From positions 496,001 to 560,000 of the forward strand of contig NC_018014.1 in assembly GCF_000265425.1 (NCBI RefSeq): a stretch of 64,000 nucleotides of DNA, given 5' to 3'. A model generated the notes under the pieces. It was not told where the DNA came from, made no database searches, and saw nothing but the letters and a program-made list of their open reading frames with translations. Shown in pieces: positions 8,583-17,407 of this stretch. A program made the position numbers and the translations under genes. The DNA is from Terriglobus roseus DSM 18391. Lineage in GTDB: Bacteria; Acidobacteriota; Terriglobia; Terriglobales; Acidobacteriaceae. Position 1 is the stretch's first letter. Each line of letters starts with the position of its first letter.

Positions 8583-9980
8583 ATGCCTCTGAGCTTTACC
8601 GAACACCATCCTCTCTGGAAGAGCCCGGCGGCTCGCCGTATCTTGTTTGCCGCGATATCTCTCGGCGCGCTCGCCCTCGCAGGCTGCAGCACCATCGTCC
8701 AGACCATCACGGTGGATCTGACAAAGAAGGTCGCCACGCCGATAGACGGCTCGGCCGCACTCGCTTACCTGCAGCAACCGGTCGTTCAGGCGGGCTCACC
8801 GGCCGCTACCATCACGGTGCATGGTGCAGGCTTCCAGCCGACCTCGCAGCTCCTGCTCGACGGTGCTCTCCGCACAGTCACGTTTGGCAGCTCCGTCGAT
8901 CTGCAGTTCAACATCTCCGCAAGCGAACTCGCCTCGCCCGGCCGCCACACCGTTCAGGTCCAGAACCCCGGCTCTGGCGTGCCCGCCTCCAACAAGCTCG
9001 CACTCCTCGTCACCTCTGGCTACGCAGCCTTTGGTGACTCCATCACTTTCGGCGGAGGCCTTGATGCCCGGCTGACCGAAGCCTACCCCTTCGTCATCGC
9101 CTCCCAGCTATCGCTCTACGCCCAGGACCACGGCCAGAACGGAGACCAGGCATGCGATATCTTTCCCCACGCGATCTACCCGCAGTTAGTGGGGTATATC
9201 GCGGTCGCAGCACCTCTCTACTCCGTCATGATCGGCACCAACGACGCGAACCGCTACGGCGTCGGCACCTATGAGGCGGTCTACAACCACTGCCACCAGG
9301 CCGTCCTCACATGGCTCGGCACCAGCCGCGCAGACAAACTGCTCCCCGGCGACGCAGCACTCACCGCTGCCGGCGGCTGCACCATCACCCCCGACCCGCA
9401 GAACTTCGGCGGCATCACCTGCACCGCCGGTACGCCCGGCACCATCACCGCCTCCGCCTTCCGCACCAATGGTTCTGCAATCTACGTCTGGTACACACTC
9501 ACTGACGCCGCCTCCGCAAACAGCAACCTCTCGGTAGCCATCGACGGTGCCTCACCGGCCACGGCATCCGCCCACCCCCAGGTCCCCATCGCCACCTCCA
9601 ACGGCAGCACCCAGTCCGTCTCCGTGCTTCGCATCCCCGCCGGCGCCGGCACGCACACTGTGGCCATTCAGACTTCGGGTGACATCGCCATCCAGGGCAT
9701 CGGCACCAATCGCGGTGGGCCAGCCATACCGCAGCTCATCGTCGGCGACGTCCCATGGCAGCTTTCGCAAGACCCCATCGCCTCCGTCAGCACCCAGCTG
9801 CGCTACAGCGCAAACGCCCACGCCAACCTCGCACAGGCCCTTACCGACGGACTCGACGTCCGCTTCGCCCAGGACCGCGTCACCATGTGGGGCACCCGCG
9901 ACGAGATGCTTGACCGTGTACATCCCAACGCGCTCGGCCACCAGCATCTCGCCACGGCCTATCTCGCTGCCCTGCAGTAA
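8583..9980 (+). CDS. SGNH/GDSL hydrolase lipoprotein with N-terminal IPT-like domain
   Basis: 465 residues. Residues 18-35 form a lipoprotein signal ending LALAGC (lipidated Cys35). Residues about 75-140 resemble an IPT/TIG immunoglobulin-like domain (ITVHGAGFQPTSQLLLDG, PGRHTVQVQNPG). The hydrolase begins with AFGDSITFGGG (block I Ser), has IGTNDANRY (block III Asn) and ends with DRVHPNALGH (block V Asp-x-x-His). Between blocks III and V lies an insertion of roughly 150 residues containing a beta-sandwich-like stretch. It is likely an envelope-anchored esterase acting on acylated carbohydrate; the substrate is inference. Confidence 0.87.
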   Translation: MPLSFTEHHPLWKSPAARRILFAAISLGALALAGCSTIVQTITVDLTKKVATPIDGSAALAYLQQPVVQAGSPAATITVHGAGFQPTSQLLLDGALRTVTFGSSVDLQFNISASELASPGRHTVQVQNPGSGVPASNKLALLVTSGYAAFGDSITFGGGLDARLTEAYPFVIASQLSLYAQDHGQNGDQACDIFPHAIYPQLVGYIAVAAPLYSVMIGTNDANRYGVGTYEAVYNHCHQAVLTWLGTSRADKLLPGDAALTAAGGCTITPDPQNFGGITCTAGTPGTITASAFRTNGSAIYVWYTLTDAASANSNLSVAIDGASPATASAHPQVPIATSNGSTQSVSVLRIPAGAGTHTVAIQTSGDIAIQGIGTNRGGPAIPQLIVGDVPWQLSQDPIASVSTQLRYSANAHANLAQALTDGLDVRFAQDRVTMWGTRDEMLDRVHPNALGHQHLATAYLAALQ

Positions 9981-10022
9981 AGCCTCCGCAGTCAAACCTA
10001 TAAACGCAAGCTAAAATGACCC

Positions 10023-12653
10023 ATGGACCACTCGCAGCCGGTCTCCACGCACCCGGCACCCGCGACGACCGACTCCACAACCATCACCTCTAGCGATTCC
10101 GGCAGGAATCTCGAGGCGGCCGTCCCTGCTCCAAAACCACTCGCGCCCGAAGATTCCCTGCGACGCCCCATGCCCGCACAGTCCGCGCCCTCCGCGCTGC
10201 CACCCTCCAACGGCATCCCCGCGCAGCCTGACCCCGAAACCACCGCGTTAGAGTCCCTCGCGGAACCCGCCGGCATCCTCGCGCAACCCGGGCCGGCCAC
10301 CCCCAGGCCACTCGCCGCACCGCTCGCCTCCGCGCTCTACCTGCCGACTTTTCCCAAAGAAATCACCAGCAAGATCGACGAAGACTTCGAGCTCCTCCTC
10401 GCCACCGTCCGCGCCAACCGCCCCGGCGACGACCTCGATATCGTCCGCGCCGCCTGGCAGTTCTGCATGGCGCAGCACGAAGGCCAGAAGCGCGCCAGCG
10501 GCGAACCCTACATCATCCACCCGCTTGAAGTCGGCCAGGTCCTCGCCGAAATGAAGATGGACTCCACCGCCATCGCCGCAGGCCTCCTGCACGACGCCGT
10601 GGAAGACACACCCGTCTCCACCGAAGAGATCTCCCGCCGCTTCGGCCCGCAGGTCGCGCACATCGTCGACGGCGTCACCAAGCTCGACCGCATCAAGTTC
10701 GCAAACAAGGAAGACCACCAGGCCGAAAACATCCGCAAGATGCTCCTCGCCATGGTCTCGGACATCCGCGTCGTCCTCATCAAGATGGCCGACCGCCTGC
10801 ACAACATGCGCACCCTCGGCCACCTCAAGCCGGAAAAGCAGCAGCGCATCGCCCGCGAAACCCTCGACATCTACGCCCCACTCGCCCACCGCCTCGGCAT
10901 GGGTAAGTTACGCGGCGAGTTCGAAGACTTAGCCTTCCAATATGTCGATCCCGCCCGCTTCTTAAAACTCGCGCAGGACGTCGAGTTAGTCCGCAACCGC
11001 GGCGGCGAAGAGTTCCTCGATAACATCGTCGCCCGCTTCCAGCTCGAACTCACCCGCCACGGCCTCCCCGGACGCGTCGAGTACCGCATCAAGCGCCTCT
11101 ACTCCATCAATCAAAAATTAGTCGCCGACGCAGCCCAGGGCGGCGACGACGATATCTCCCAGGTGCACGACCTCTTCGCCGTCCGCGTCATCACGCAGAC
11201 CGTCCAGGACTGTTACGCCATCCTCGGTCTCCTCCACAGCATCTGGCGCCCCGTCCCCGGCCGTATCAAGGACTTCATCGCCATGCCGCGGCCCAACCTC
11301 TACCAGTCGCTGCACACCACACTCGTCGCCGAAGGCGGCTACCAGTTCGAAGTACAGATCCGTACCGAAGAGATGCACCGCATCGCCGAAGACGGCATCG
11401 CCGCTCACTGGAAGTACAAGGCCAACGAATCCGTCAACGCAAAAGACGAGCAGCGCCTCGCATGGGTGCGCCAGTTAATGGAATGGCAGCGCGAGATGAC
11501 CGACCCCAACGAGTTCATGTCGACCCTCAAAATCGACCTGTACCCCGAAGAGGTCTACACCTTCACGCCCAAGGGCAAGGTCGTCGTCCTCCCCAAAGAC
11601 GCCAGCCCCATCGACTTCGCCTACACCATCCACACCGAGGTCGGTCACTCCACGGTCGGTGCCAAGGTCAACGGCCGCATCGTCCCACTCCGCCATCGCC
11701 TCCGCAACGGCGACATCGTCGAGATCACCACCCAGACCGGCCACACACCCTCGCGCGACTGGCTCTCCTTCGTCAAGTCCTCACGCGCCCGCAACAAGAT
11801 CAAGCACTGGCTCAACGAGCACCAGCGCGAACGCGCCATTGAAATCGGCCGCAAGTTACTCGAGCGCGAAGCCCGTAAATTCAAAGTAAGTCTGCATAAA
11901 TTACACGACGCCGACTATGACCGAGTCGCCATCGACTACGGCCTCGGCGCCGGTCCTGACTTACTCGGAGCCATCGGCTTCGGCAAATACAGCGCACGCC
12001 AGGCACTCAACAAGTTAGTCCCCGGCAGCACGAAACTCGACGCGTCCGAACAGGAAACAAGCAACCAGAAACAAGAAACTCCGACGGGCAGCTTAGCCAA
12101 CGTACCCGCCTCCGAACTCAGCAAGATGTCCGACGCCGTCAAACGCGTCTACTTCGGCAAAGGTTCTGACTCGCTCCAGGTCGAAGGCCAGGGCGACCTC
12201 CTCGTCTACCGCGCACGCTGTTGTAACCCCATCCGCGGCGAAGAGATCGTCGGCTACGTCACCCGCGGCAAAGGCGTCGCCGTCCACGCCCGCAGCTGTC
12301 CCAACGTACAAAACCTGCTCTACGAAAGCGACCGCCGCATCCAGGTCGAGTGGGCCCCCATGCCGGAAAGCAACACCCCCAGCGGCGGCACCTTGCCCAA
12401 GCCCACCCGCTACCCCGTCCGCCTCATCGTCCACTGCGACGACCGCAGTGGCATGCTCAAAGAACTCACCGCCATCATCTCCGACGACGACACCAACATC
12501 CGCTCCGTCGACTCCCGCGTCAACGACGACGGCACCACCGCTACCGTGGAATTCGTCGTAGAAACCCTCGACCTCCGCCACCTCAACAAACTCACCGTCG
12601 ACATGCGCCGCGTCCCCGGCGTCCGCGAAGTCCAGCGCGTCAGCAAAATCTAG
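10023..12653 (+). CDS. relA/spoT: Bifunctional (p)ppGpp synthetase/hydrolase RelA/SpoT
   Basis: 876 residues. About the first 115 are a low-complexity Pro/Ala-rich extension, longer than usual. The HD hydrolase domain follows (GEPYIIHPLEVG, LLHDAVEDT intact), then the synthetase with VPGRIKDFIAMPRPNLYQSL; the RIKD version of this motif is the bifunctional Rel/SpoT type, not the RelA-only type. Next come the TGS domain (EEVYTFTPKGKVVVLPKDAS), the helical and zinc-finger region (RARCCNPIRGEEIVGYVTRG) and a C-terminal ACT domain. It makes and degrades the stringent-response alarmone. At least ten Leu codons between 10900 and 12100 are TTA, unusual for this GC-rich context. A decayed copy of its last 80 or so codons lies at 13825. 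Confidence 0.96.
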   Translation: MDHSQPVSTHPAPATTDSTTITSSDSGRNLEAAVPAPKPLAPEDSLRRPMPAQSAPSALPPSNGIPAQPDPETTALESLAEPAGILAQPGPATPRPLAAPLASALYLPTFPKEITSKIDEDFELLLATVRANRPGDDLDIVRAAWQFCMAQHEGQKRASGEPYIIHPLEVGQVLAEMKMDSTAIAAGLLHDAVEDTPVSTEEISRRFGPQVAHIVDGVTKLDRIKFANKEDHQAENIRKMLLAMVSDIRVVLIKMADRLHNMRTLGHLKPEKQQRIARETLDIYAPLAHRLGMGKLRGEFEDLAFQYVDPARFLKLAQDVELVRNRGGEEFLDNIVARFQLELTRHGLPGRVEYRIKRLYSINQKLVADAAQGGDDDISQVHDLFAVRVITQTVQDCYAILGLLHSIWRPVPGRIKDFIAMPRPNLYQSLHTTLVAEGGYQFEVQIRTEEMHRIAEDGIAAHWKYKANESVNAKDEQRLAWVRQLMEWQREMTDPNEFMSTLKIDLYPEEVYTFTPKGKVVVLPKDASPIDFAYTIHTEVGHSTVGAKVNGRIVPLRHRLRNGDIVEITTQTGHTPSRDWLSFVKSSRARNKIKHWLNEHQRERAIEIGRKLLEREARKFKVSLHKLHDADYDRVAIDYGLGAGPDLLGAIGFGKYSARQALNKLVPGSTKLDASEQETSNQKQETPTGSLANVPASELSKMSDAVKRVYFGKGSDSLQVEGQGDLLVYRARCCNPIRGEEIVGYVTRGKGVAVHARSCPNVQNLLYESDRRIQVEWAPMPESNTPSGGTLPKPTRYPVRLIVHCDDRSGMLKELTAIISDDDTNIRSVDSRVNDDGTTATVEFVVETLDLRHLNKLTVDMRRVPGVREVQRVSKI

Positions 12654-12943
12654 GCCGTGTCCCCACAAAGATCTAGCTCGTGTCCCCATAGAAAGCCTTT
12701 GCATTCCTTCGGAAAGGCTTTAGCCGCCGAGATAGAAACCGTCGGCCCATTGGAGTGCGCCTTTAGGCGCTGAGATTCGAATCTCGGTGGCGCGCCCGGC
12801 TCTGTCCCGCCGGCTTGATCCGCTTTCTTTCGTCCGCAAACGTATCGGCCTCACATCCCGCCCGCAACGCCCCACAAAAAAATAAGCTGCCAACCATCCC
12901 TCACAAGGACTACTCTTGCTCGCAAGTAAGAGAGGTCCGCGCG
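12654..12943 (+). repeat. Repeat-bearing gap after relA
   Basis: No gene is seen. Immediately after the relA stop, a 22-base unit containing ATCTAG(G/C)C(C/T)GTGTCCCC is present twice (from about 12647 and 12670); the first copy includes the last bases and stop of relA. Further on are hairpin modules AAAGCCTTT..AAAGGCTTT near 12695-12720, GCGCCTTTAGGCGC near 12758, and GAGATTCGAATCTC near 12770. A GAGAGG ribosome-binding site for the next gene is at about 12931. Confidence 0.55.
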
Positions 12944-13765
12944 ATGAAGACACTGTTCGTGCTTGCGTGTGGTGCAATCTCCAGTTGCCTGGTAGCCGTA
13001 GCCCTGGCCGCGCTCCAGGCCTCCACCGGCCGCATCTTCTTCGGCTATAGCTGGTTCGTCGTCCTTCCCGTCGGTGCGCTCGTCAGCGGCATCTTCGCGG
13101 GCAGCGGTTACTACCTGGCATGTCACACAGCGCAATGCCGGCCCGGCCGCTTCACACTCGCGGGCATCCTCGGCATCGCGACGGCCACATTCTTCCTCAT
13201 CTACTTCCTGCAATACCCCAAAGACAACACCTTCGCCTCGTTCACGTCCTACCTCGCCTACGCCCTCACCCATGCCAAGATGCCCAGCGCCTTTCCCGGC
13301 GACAGCATCGGCGCCTATCCCATGGGCCTCCTGGCCTACCTCGCCGCAGCCACCCAGATCCTCGGCCTCGCCAGCGGCGGCTTCATGTTCTACGCCACCC
13401 TCCGCGAAGAGCCCTTCTGCGAAGGCTGCCGCAAATACTTCCGCACTGAAGACCCGCAAAGCAGGTTCCTCGCCGACACCGCCGCCGCCGAAGAAGTCAT
13501 CCGCCTCGCACACACCACCTTCGAAAGCGGTCGCTACCAGGAGTTGTTGGAGGTCTACCCAAAATTCGGCGTCGCCAGAGAACAGTCAACCAGCAAATTC
13601 CTGACCAGGCTGGAGCTACGCCAGTGCCCAGGCTGCGGAGCAACCAGGCTGCACTTCACCGCCCAGCGCAAGCAGGTAGTAGGAAGACAGACCTCCTGGA
13701 CCAAGATGAAGGAAGCAGCAAAGTCAGGCTATTCAAGGTCAAGACTCCAACTCCGCGCCTCCTGA
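12944..13765 (+). CDS. Hypothetical multi-pass membrane protein with CxxC zinc-like motifs
   Basis: 273 residues, starting at the ATG at 12944 which has GAGAGG about 9 bases upstream. Four hydrophobic segments occupy residues 4-25, 30-55, 66-85 and 125-150. The C-terminal soluble part has FCEGCRKYF and QCPGCGATRLHF, two Cys pairs that could bind one metal ion. No known family is recognised. It sits between intact relA and the decayed relA-tail copy, so it may belong to the duplicated or inserted segment, although its codon use resembles the host. Confidence 0.7.
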   Translation: MKTLFVLACGAISSCLVAVALAALQASTGRIFFGYSWFVVLPVGALVSGIFAGSGYYLACHTAQCRPGRFTLAGILGIATATFFLIYFLQYPKDNTFASFTSYLAYALTHAKMPSAFPGDSIGAYPMGLLAYLAAATQILGLASGGFMFYATLREEPFCEGCRKYFRTEDPQSRFLADTAAAEEVIRLAHTTFESGRYQELLEVYPKFGVAREQSTSKFLTRLELRQCPGCGATRLHFTAQRKQVVGRQTSWTKMKEAAKSGYSRSRLQLRAS

Positions 13766-13824
13766 CGGTAATTTCTCCCGCCTTCAGCAATCACCCAGCG
13801 GCACATCCCCCGCCCACCCGAGAT

Positions 13825-14070
13825 CCCGAGTGACTCATCGTCACCCGCGACGACAGCAGTGGCATGCTCAAAGAACGCACCGCGTCCTCTCCGACGACGA
13901 TACCAACACCCGGTCGGTAGATTCGCTGCACGCCGACGACGACGGCACAATACCCACCCGCTGTAGAATTCGTCGTAGAAACCCTCGAACTCCGCCACCT
14001 CTAAGAACTATGGTCGGTCTGTGGAGGAATACCGGTCGTGCGAGAAGTGCAGCGTATTTCGAAAATCTAA
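13825..14070 (+). pseudogene. Decayed duplicate of the relA 3' end (ACT domain)
   Basis: This stretch aligns along its length with 12414-12653, the last 80 or so codons of relA. Shared blocks include CAGTGGCATGCTCAAAGAAC, TTCGTCGTAGAAACCCTCGA and a matching end, GAAGTGCAGCG..AAAATCTAA against relA GAAGTCCAGCG..AAAATCTAG. Insertions and deletions break the frame (for example a short loss after AAAGAACGCACCGC), so it is not expressed as an ACT domain. Substitutions are scattered. It could be a tail left after integration of foreign DNA carrying its own relA end, or an old tandem duplication. It directly precedes the low-GC gene at 14101. Confidence 0.85.
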
Positions 14071-14100
14071 GCTTTGGATGTTTTGTATTGGGAGTTCATT

Positions 14101-15381
14101 TTGAGTCAGATTGATCCCGTTATTCGGGAGTTCATGCAGCATTACCTGCTGAAATATGATTTCTACAGTCAACTTGCAAAGATGGTTGAGGAACGCCTTC
14201 GTGTGGAATTGGATAAGCAGGGGATTCGAGCGATCGTAACCTCACGCGCAAAAGATCCAGACCGCCTTCAGGCAAAGCTGGTTCAACGCAGAACAAGGGT
14301 CAAAAATCCGAAAAACTATCGTACACAGGAAGATGTGGAAGCGGACATCGTCGACTTTTCAGGCGCCCGTGTCGCTCTCTATTTTCCGGGAGATATAGAA
14401 AAAGTATCAACGCTGATCGACAGTGTTTTCGACAGGCTTGATCTCAAGAAGTTTCCCGAAGCTTCCCCAAGAGTGCGAGCGAAGGGACTAGCGGGCTACA
14501 TCGCACAACACCATCGGGTTAGGCTCAAGGGACTTTCGCCCGCTCAACAGCGTTATGCCACTGGGCGAGTCGAAATTCAGGTTGCGTCAGTCTTGATGCA
14601 TGCTTGGTCAGAAGTAGAGCACGATCTACAGTACAAACCACTCTCCGGAAAACTTTCGTTGGATGAAGAAGCGACCTTAGACGAGTTAAACGGTTTGGTG
14701 CTGACGGGTGAGATTGCGCTAGAGCGATTGCAGCGTTCTCTACTGAGCCGCTCTTCGAGTGCTGGGTTTAGATTCGAGACAACTTACGATCTGCAGGATC
14801 ACTTATCTCAATCCATTCCAGACGCTAGATCCAATGGAGTGGGCCGACTCAATTACCTACTTTCGCTCCTTAAGTTTTCGGGCCTGGACAGACCTGAAGC
14901 CTTGAAGAAGTATATGGACGAAGTCGACGGCTCGACAGATGGTCCAGTAGCGGATAAGCTCATTGACTTAATCATCCAAGAAGACCCAGATAAGGCCAGA
15001 TTCCTTGAAGATGCAATCTTAACTTCCCTGGATTCGGATCGCGCTCCCTTTAAAGAGAGCGACGTCTATCAGACGGCGTTGGGACACTTCCTCACTACCT
15101 GGATCCGATTGGAGAAGTCGCTCAGGGGGCCGTCAGGCGACCATGTGCCCATATTTAGTCTTCGGGCTGACGAGAGTTTGAGAAAAATGGGTCTTGCTGA
15201 GGAGGATATCTCTCAGTATTACCGCATAAGAAAGATAAGGAATGGTTTGGTTCATGGCCAAATTGCATTCACCTCAGCGGAATTGAGAGACGCGAGCAAA
15301 GACGTCTTGGCACTCATCAAGCTGGTAGAGGCAAAGAATAAGATAGAGCGGTCACCCAAGAAAGCACGGCTGAGGAAGTAA
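14101..15381 (+). CDS. RelA/SpoT-domain nucleotide pyrophosphokinase-like protein with C-terminal HEPN-like motif
   Basis: 426 residues if it starts at the TTG at 14101, which has GGGAG 6 bases upstream; earlier TTGs lack this. The RelA/SpoT nucleotidyltransferase core is visible: RRTRVKNPKNY (63-73), D85-F-S-G88-A-R90, GYIAQHHRV (132-140) and VEIQVASVLMHAWSEVEHDL (157-176) followed by YK. The usual Q-[IV]-R-T is QVAS. There is no HD hydrolase, TGS or ACT domain, so it resembles small alarmone synthetases with a long helical C-terminus. That C-terminus holds YYRIRKIRNGLVHG, an R380-x4-H385 motif like HEPN-type modules. GC is clearly below its neighbours (27 of 60 bases at 14161-14220), indicating transfer. 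It probably makes an alarmone or pyrophosphorylates a nucleotide or RNA; the substrate is unknown. Confidence 0.85.
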   Translation: MSQIDPVIREFMQHYLLKYDFYSQLAKMVEERLRVELDKQGIRAIVTSRAKDPDRLQAKLVQRRTRVKNPKNYRTQEDVEADIVDFSGARVALYFPGDIEKVSTLIDSVFDRLDLKKFPEASPRVRAKGLAGYIAQHHRVRLKGLSPAQQRYATGRVEIQVASVLMHAWSEVEHDLQYKPLSGKLSLDEEATLDELNGLVLTGEIALERLQRSLLSRSSSAGFRFETTYDLQDHLSQSIPDARSNGVGRLNYLLSLLKFSGLDRPEALKKYMDEVDGSTDGPVADKLIDLIIQEDPDKARFLEDAILTSLDSDRAPFKESDVYQTALGHFLTTWIRLEKSLRGPSGDHVPIFSLRADESLRKMGLAEEDISQYYRIRKIRNGLVHGQIAFTSAELRDASKDVLALIKLVEAKNKIERSPKKARLRK

Positions 15382-15396
15382 GTATTGCATGCGAAT

Positions 15397-16983
15397 TCAG
15401 AAGCGTAGCTTGAAAAGAAGCGAGAGCACGCTCTGGACGGTGTCGCGATATGTATCTATATCATTATCCGTAACCGTTGCTGTTGCCCGCTCATGGATGA
15501 GTTTGTTTCTGAGAGAGTAATAGTGGCTTGCCTTCGAAAGCAGACCCGCCGGTATAGCCACCTTCGAAGTTACTTCCCGAATGACGTCGCTGCGATTTCT
15601 AAACAACTGGGAAATTTTGGCGTCATTGTATGCGCTAGGAGGAAAGAGGTCATGGCGGTGGACAATGAACTCTTTCATGGCGATCTCGAAATCGCTGTCG
15701 AGAAGAATAAGGGCCATCCTGTTCTTGGTGTCCATTCCTTGACGTCTCAAAATGTCTACAGCAGCAAGGGCCTCCACCAGGCCAACTGTCCAAGGCGCAT
15801 CCTTCAGAATCTTTTTATTTAGCGTCTTTACCTGTTCGACAGGCTTCTTATAGACCTTTGGTAACGTCGGCAGGTGCAGTTTGCGACTCAGATCTTCGGT
15901 CTTTACCTCAATCAACTTTAAGCTGCCTTTAGTGTGGCTAGCGACGCCTTTTTCCCAGTCATGCTTCGTACGACGCGACAGCGAAGAGAAGTGACTCACG
16001 AGTTCGATTAGGCGAGGGCGTAGCTGCTGGAATATTGGATGTCCAGGATTGATGCCAGTCTTACTGCTATTCCAAGGCATCATCCCTGCGGGACCCTCTA
16101 GCTCTACGATCGCGCGGCACATGGACGCGTCTGGGTGTGGGACGCCAGCTTCCCCGGTCACAAAATATCCCACATCTCTGCTGCGAAGTTCCCGAATAAT
16201 TAATCGGTGATTGCAATAAACATAGACGCCGTAGTTCTCCAACTCAGGGTCACGATCGGTGATTAAGCCTGCGGTTATCGTTGCTCGTACTGTCCCGTCA
16301 CTAGAGCTGATAGACAACTTGATGCCCGTCGGGCCGAAGTCCTTGGGATAGGCCCAGTGGTCAAATGTCTTTGGCGAGATAGCGTGGTCGTTGACTTCGA
16401 TGTAGCAGCCGTTTTTGATGAACCATGAATAGGTCGCTCCGATGTGTTCTCGGATGCGGTCGACGTCGTGTTGATTGAACGGCTTGCGAAGATGGGATAT
16501 TTCCACGCTGGTAGTACTCGGCGGAAAGTCGTCAGGGATTAGGTAGGCGGGCATTTCCCAGTCGTCAACACTTAACCATTGTTTGGTGATGTCGATTTCG
16601 CATGCGGGTTCTTTTCCATACCTGGTTCGGATCTCCACGTGCTCGCCGAGTGCAATGCTGGCACGCTTTCCGCCAACTCCGAAAATCCCAATCACTTCGT
16701 CGGCGACCTCGTTCCGGCTACCGCCTGGTGTGATTAGCAGATTGAGGCTGTCTCTCTTCACTCCTCCGGCATCGTCCTGAACTTTTATCAGTTGTCTTTC
16801 CACATCGAGGGAGAGAGCAACGTTCAATCTTGATGCCCTACCACTTTGCGTCCAAAGATCAATCGCATTGTCAACCAGTTCCGACAAACCGGTTATGAGG
16901 TCATAATCGCTGATGATTGACCAGAACATCCGCTTGATAGGAGTTCCATCGATCGGTGGAATCTCAGTCTTGCGCGTGACCAA
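15397..16983 (-). CDS. GHKL (Hsp90/MORC-like) ATPase with C-terminal HEPN-like motif
   Basis: 528 residues. The Bergerat ATP-binding fold is visible: N-box ELVDNAID (35-42), the D71-A-G-G loop for ATP base recognition, and GIFGVGGKRASIALG (99-113) as the lid/G2 box. A transducer-like domain follows to about residue 330 (NYGVYVYCNHRLIIRELRSR and MMPWNSSKTGINPGHPIF resemble GyrB/MutL/MORC-type S5 folds). The C-terminal 120 residues are helical and contain YYSLRNKLIHE (R492-x4-H497), similar in form to the end of the facing gene. GC is low relative to the host. The two genes converge with a 15-base gap. GHKL ATPases of this type occur in defence islands; that role here is inference. Confidence 0.85.
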   Translation of the reverse strand: MVTRKTEIPPIDGTPIKRMFWSIISDYDLITGLSELVDNAIDLWTQSGRASRLNVALSLDVERQLIKVQDDAGGVKRDSLNLLITPGGSRNEVADEVIGIFGVGGKRASIALGEHVEIRTRYGKEPACEIDITKQWLSVDDWEMPAYLIPDDFPPSTTSVEISHLRKPFNQHDVDRIREHIGATYSWFIKNGCYIEVNDHAISPKTFDHWAYPKDFGPTGIKLSISSSDGTVRATITAGLITDRDPELENYGVYVYCNHRLIIRELRSRDVGYFVTGEAGVPHPDASMCRAIVELEGPAGMMPWNSSKTGINPGHPIFQQLRPRLIELVSHFSSLSRRTKHDWEKGVASHTKGSLKLIEVKTEDLSRKLHLPTLPKVYKKPVEQVKTLNKKILKDAPWTVGLVEALAAVDILRRQGMDTKNRMALILLDSDFEIAMKEFIVHRHDLFPPSAYNDAKISQLFRNRSDVIREVTSKVAIPAGLLSKASHYYSLRNKLIHERATATVTDNDIDTYRDTVQSVLSLLFKLRF

Positions 16984-17258
16984 GGGGTTGTCTCCGAGAG
17001 AAGCGAGGATGGTAATGGCGGGAACCCCATAAGAGTATGTCGCATTCTTAACATTCGCAAAGGTTTCTGTACTGGCGAATCCCTGTCAAGTACCGGGACC
17101 ACGGATCTTGTTGATTCCATTCGACATCTAGTTGGCGGGTTATTTCTCCAGACTCGCTACAATTGAAATAGCCCTTCTCAGACCAAGCGAACGACATCGG
17201 CATAACCGGTCGGCTCATTGCGAAATGCACGCGAAGCGTCGAGAACAGCACGAAGTGC

Positions 17259-17380
17259 CTAAGTCCTTTGTTATCTAATTTTTGCCCGTAACCCCTTTGG
17301 AATCTAATTTTTGCCAAATCGGGAAACGTCAACTCCCTTAGAAAGTAATATTTAGCGAAAACAGGGGGAGGGGTACCCCT
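17259..17380 (-). repeat. GGTACCCCTCCCC-type dispersed repeat, copy 1
   Basis: Read on the minus strand this begins GGTACCCCTCCCCCTGTTTT and continues through GAGTTGACGTTTCCCGATTT, GGCAAAAATTAGATTC, a GGGTTACGGGCAAAAATTAG segment and ATAACAAAG. The same order of blocks occurs at 50571-50690 on the plus strand with scattered substitutions. Inside, a unit of the form (A)TTAGAT-n-AAA-n-G-GTT repeats imperfectly three times. Neither copy contains an open reading frame that keeps this order, so the conservation is at DNA or RNA level. Confidence 0.8.
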
Positions 17381-17407
17381 CCTGTCCACCGCACCCGACA
17401 CCACCGC

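Noticed and set aside
17048..17404. 118-codon minus-strand frame upstream of the GHKL gene
   Set aside because: Its first half lies in the dispersed GGTACC repeat, and the other copy of that repeat does not keep the frame.
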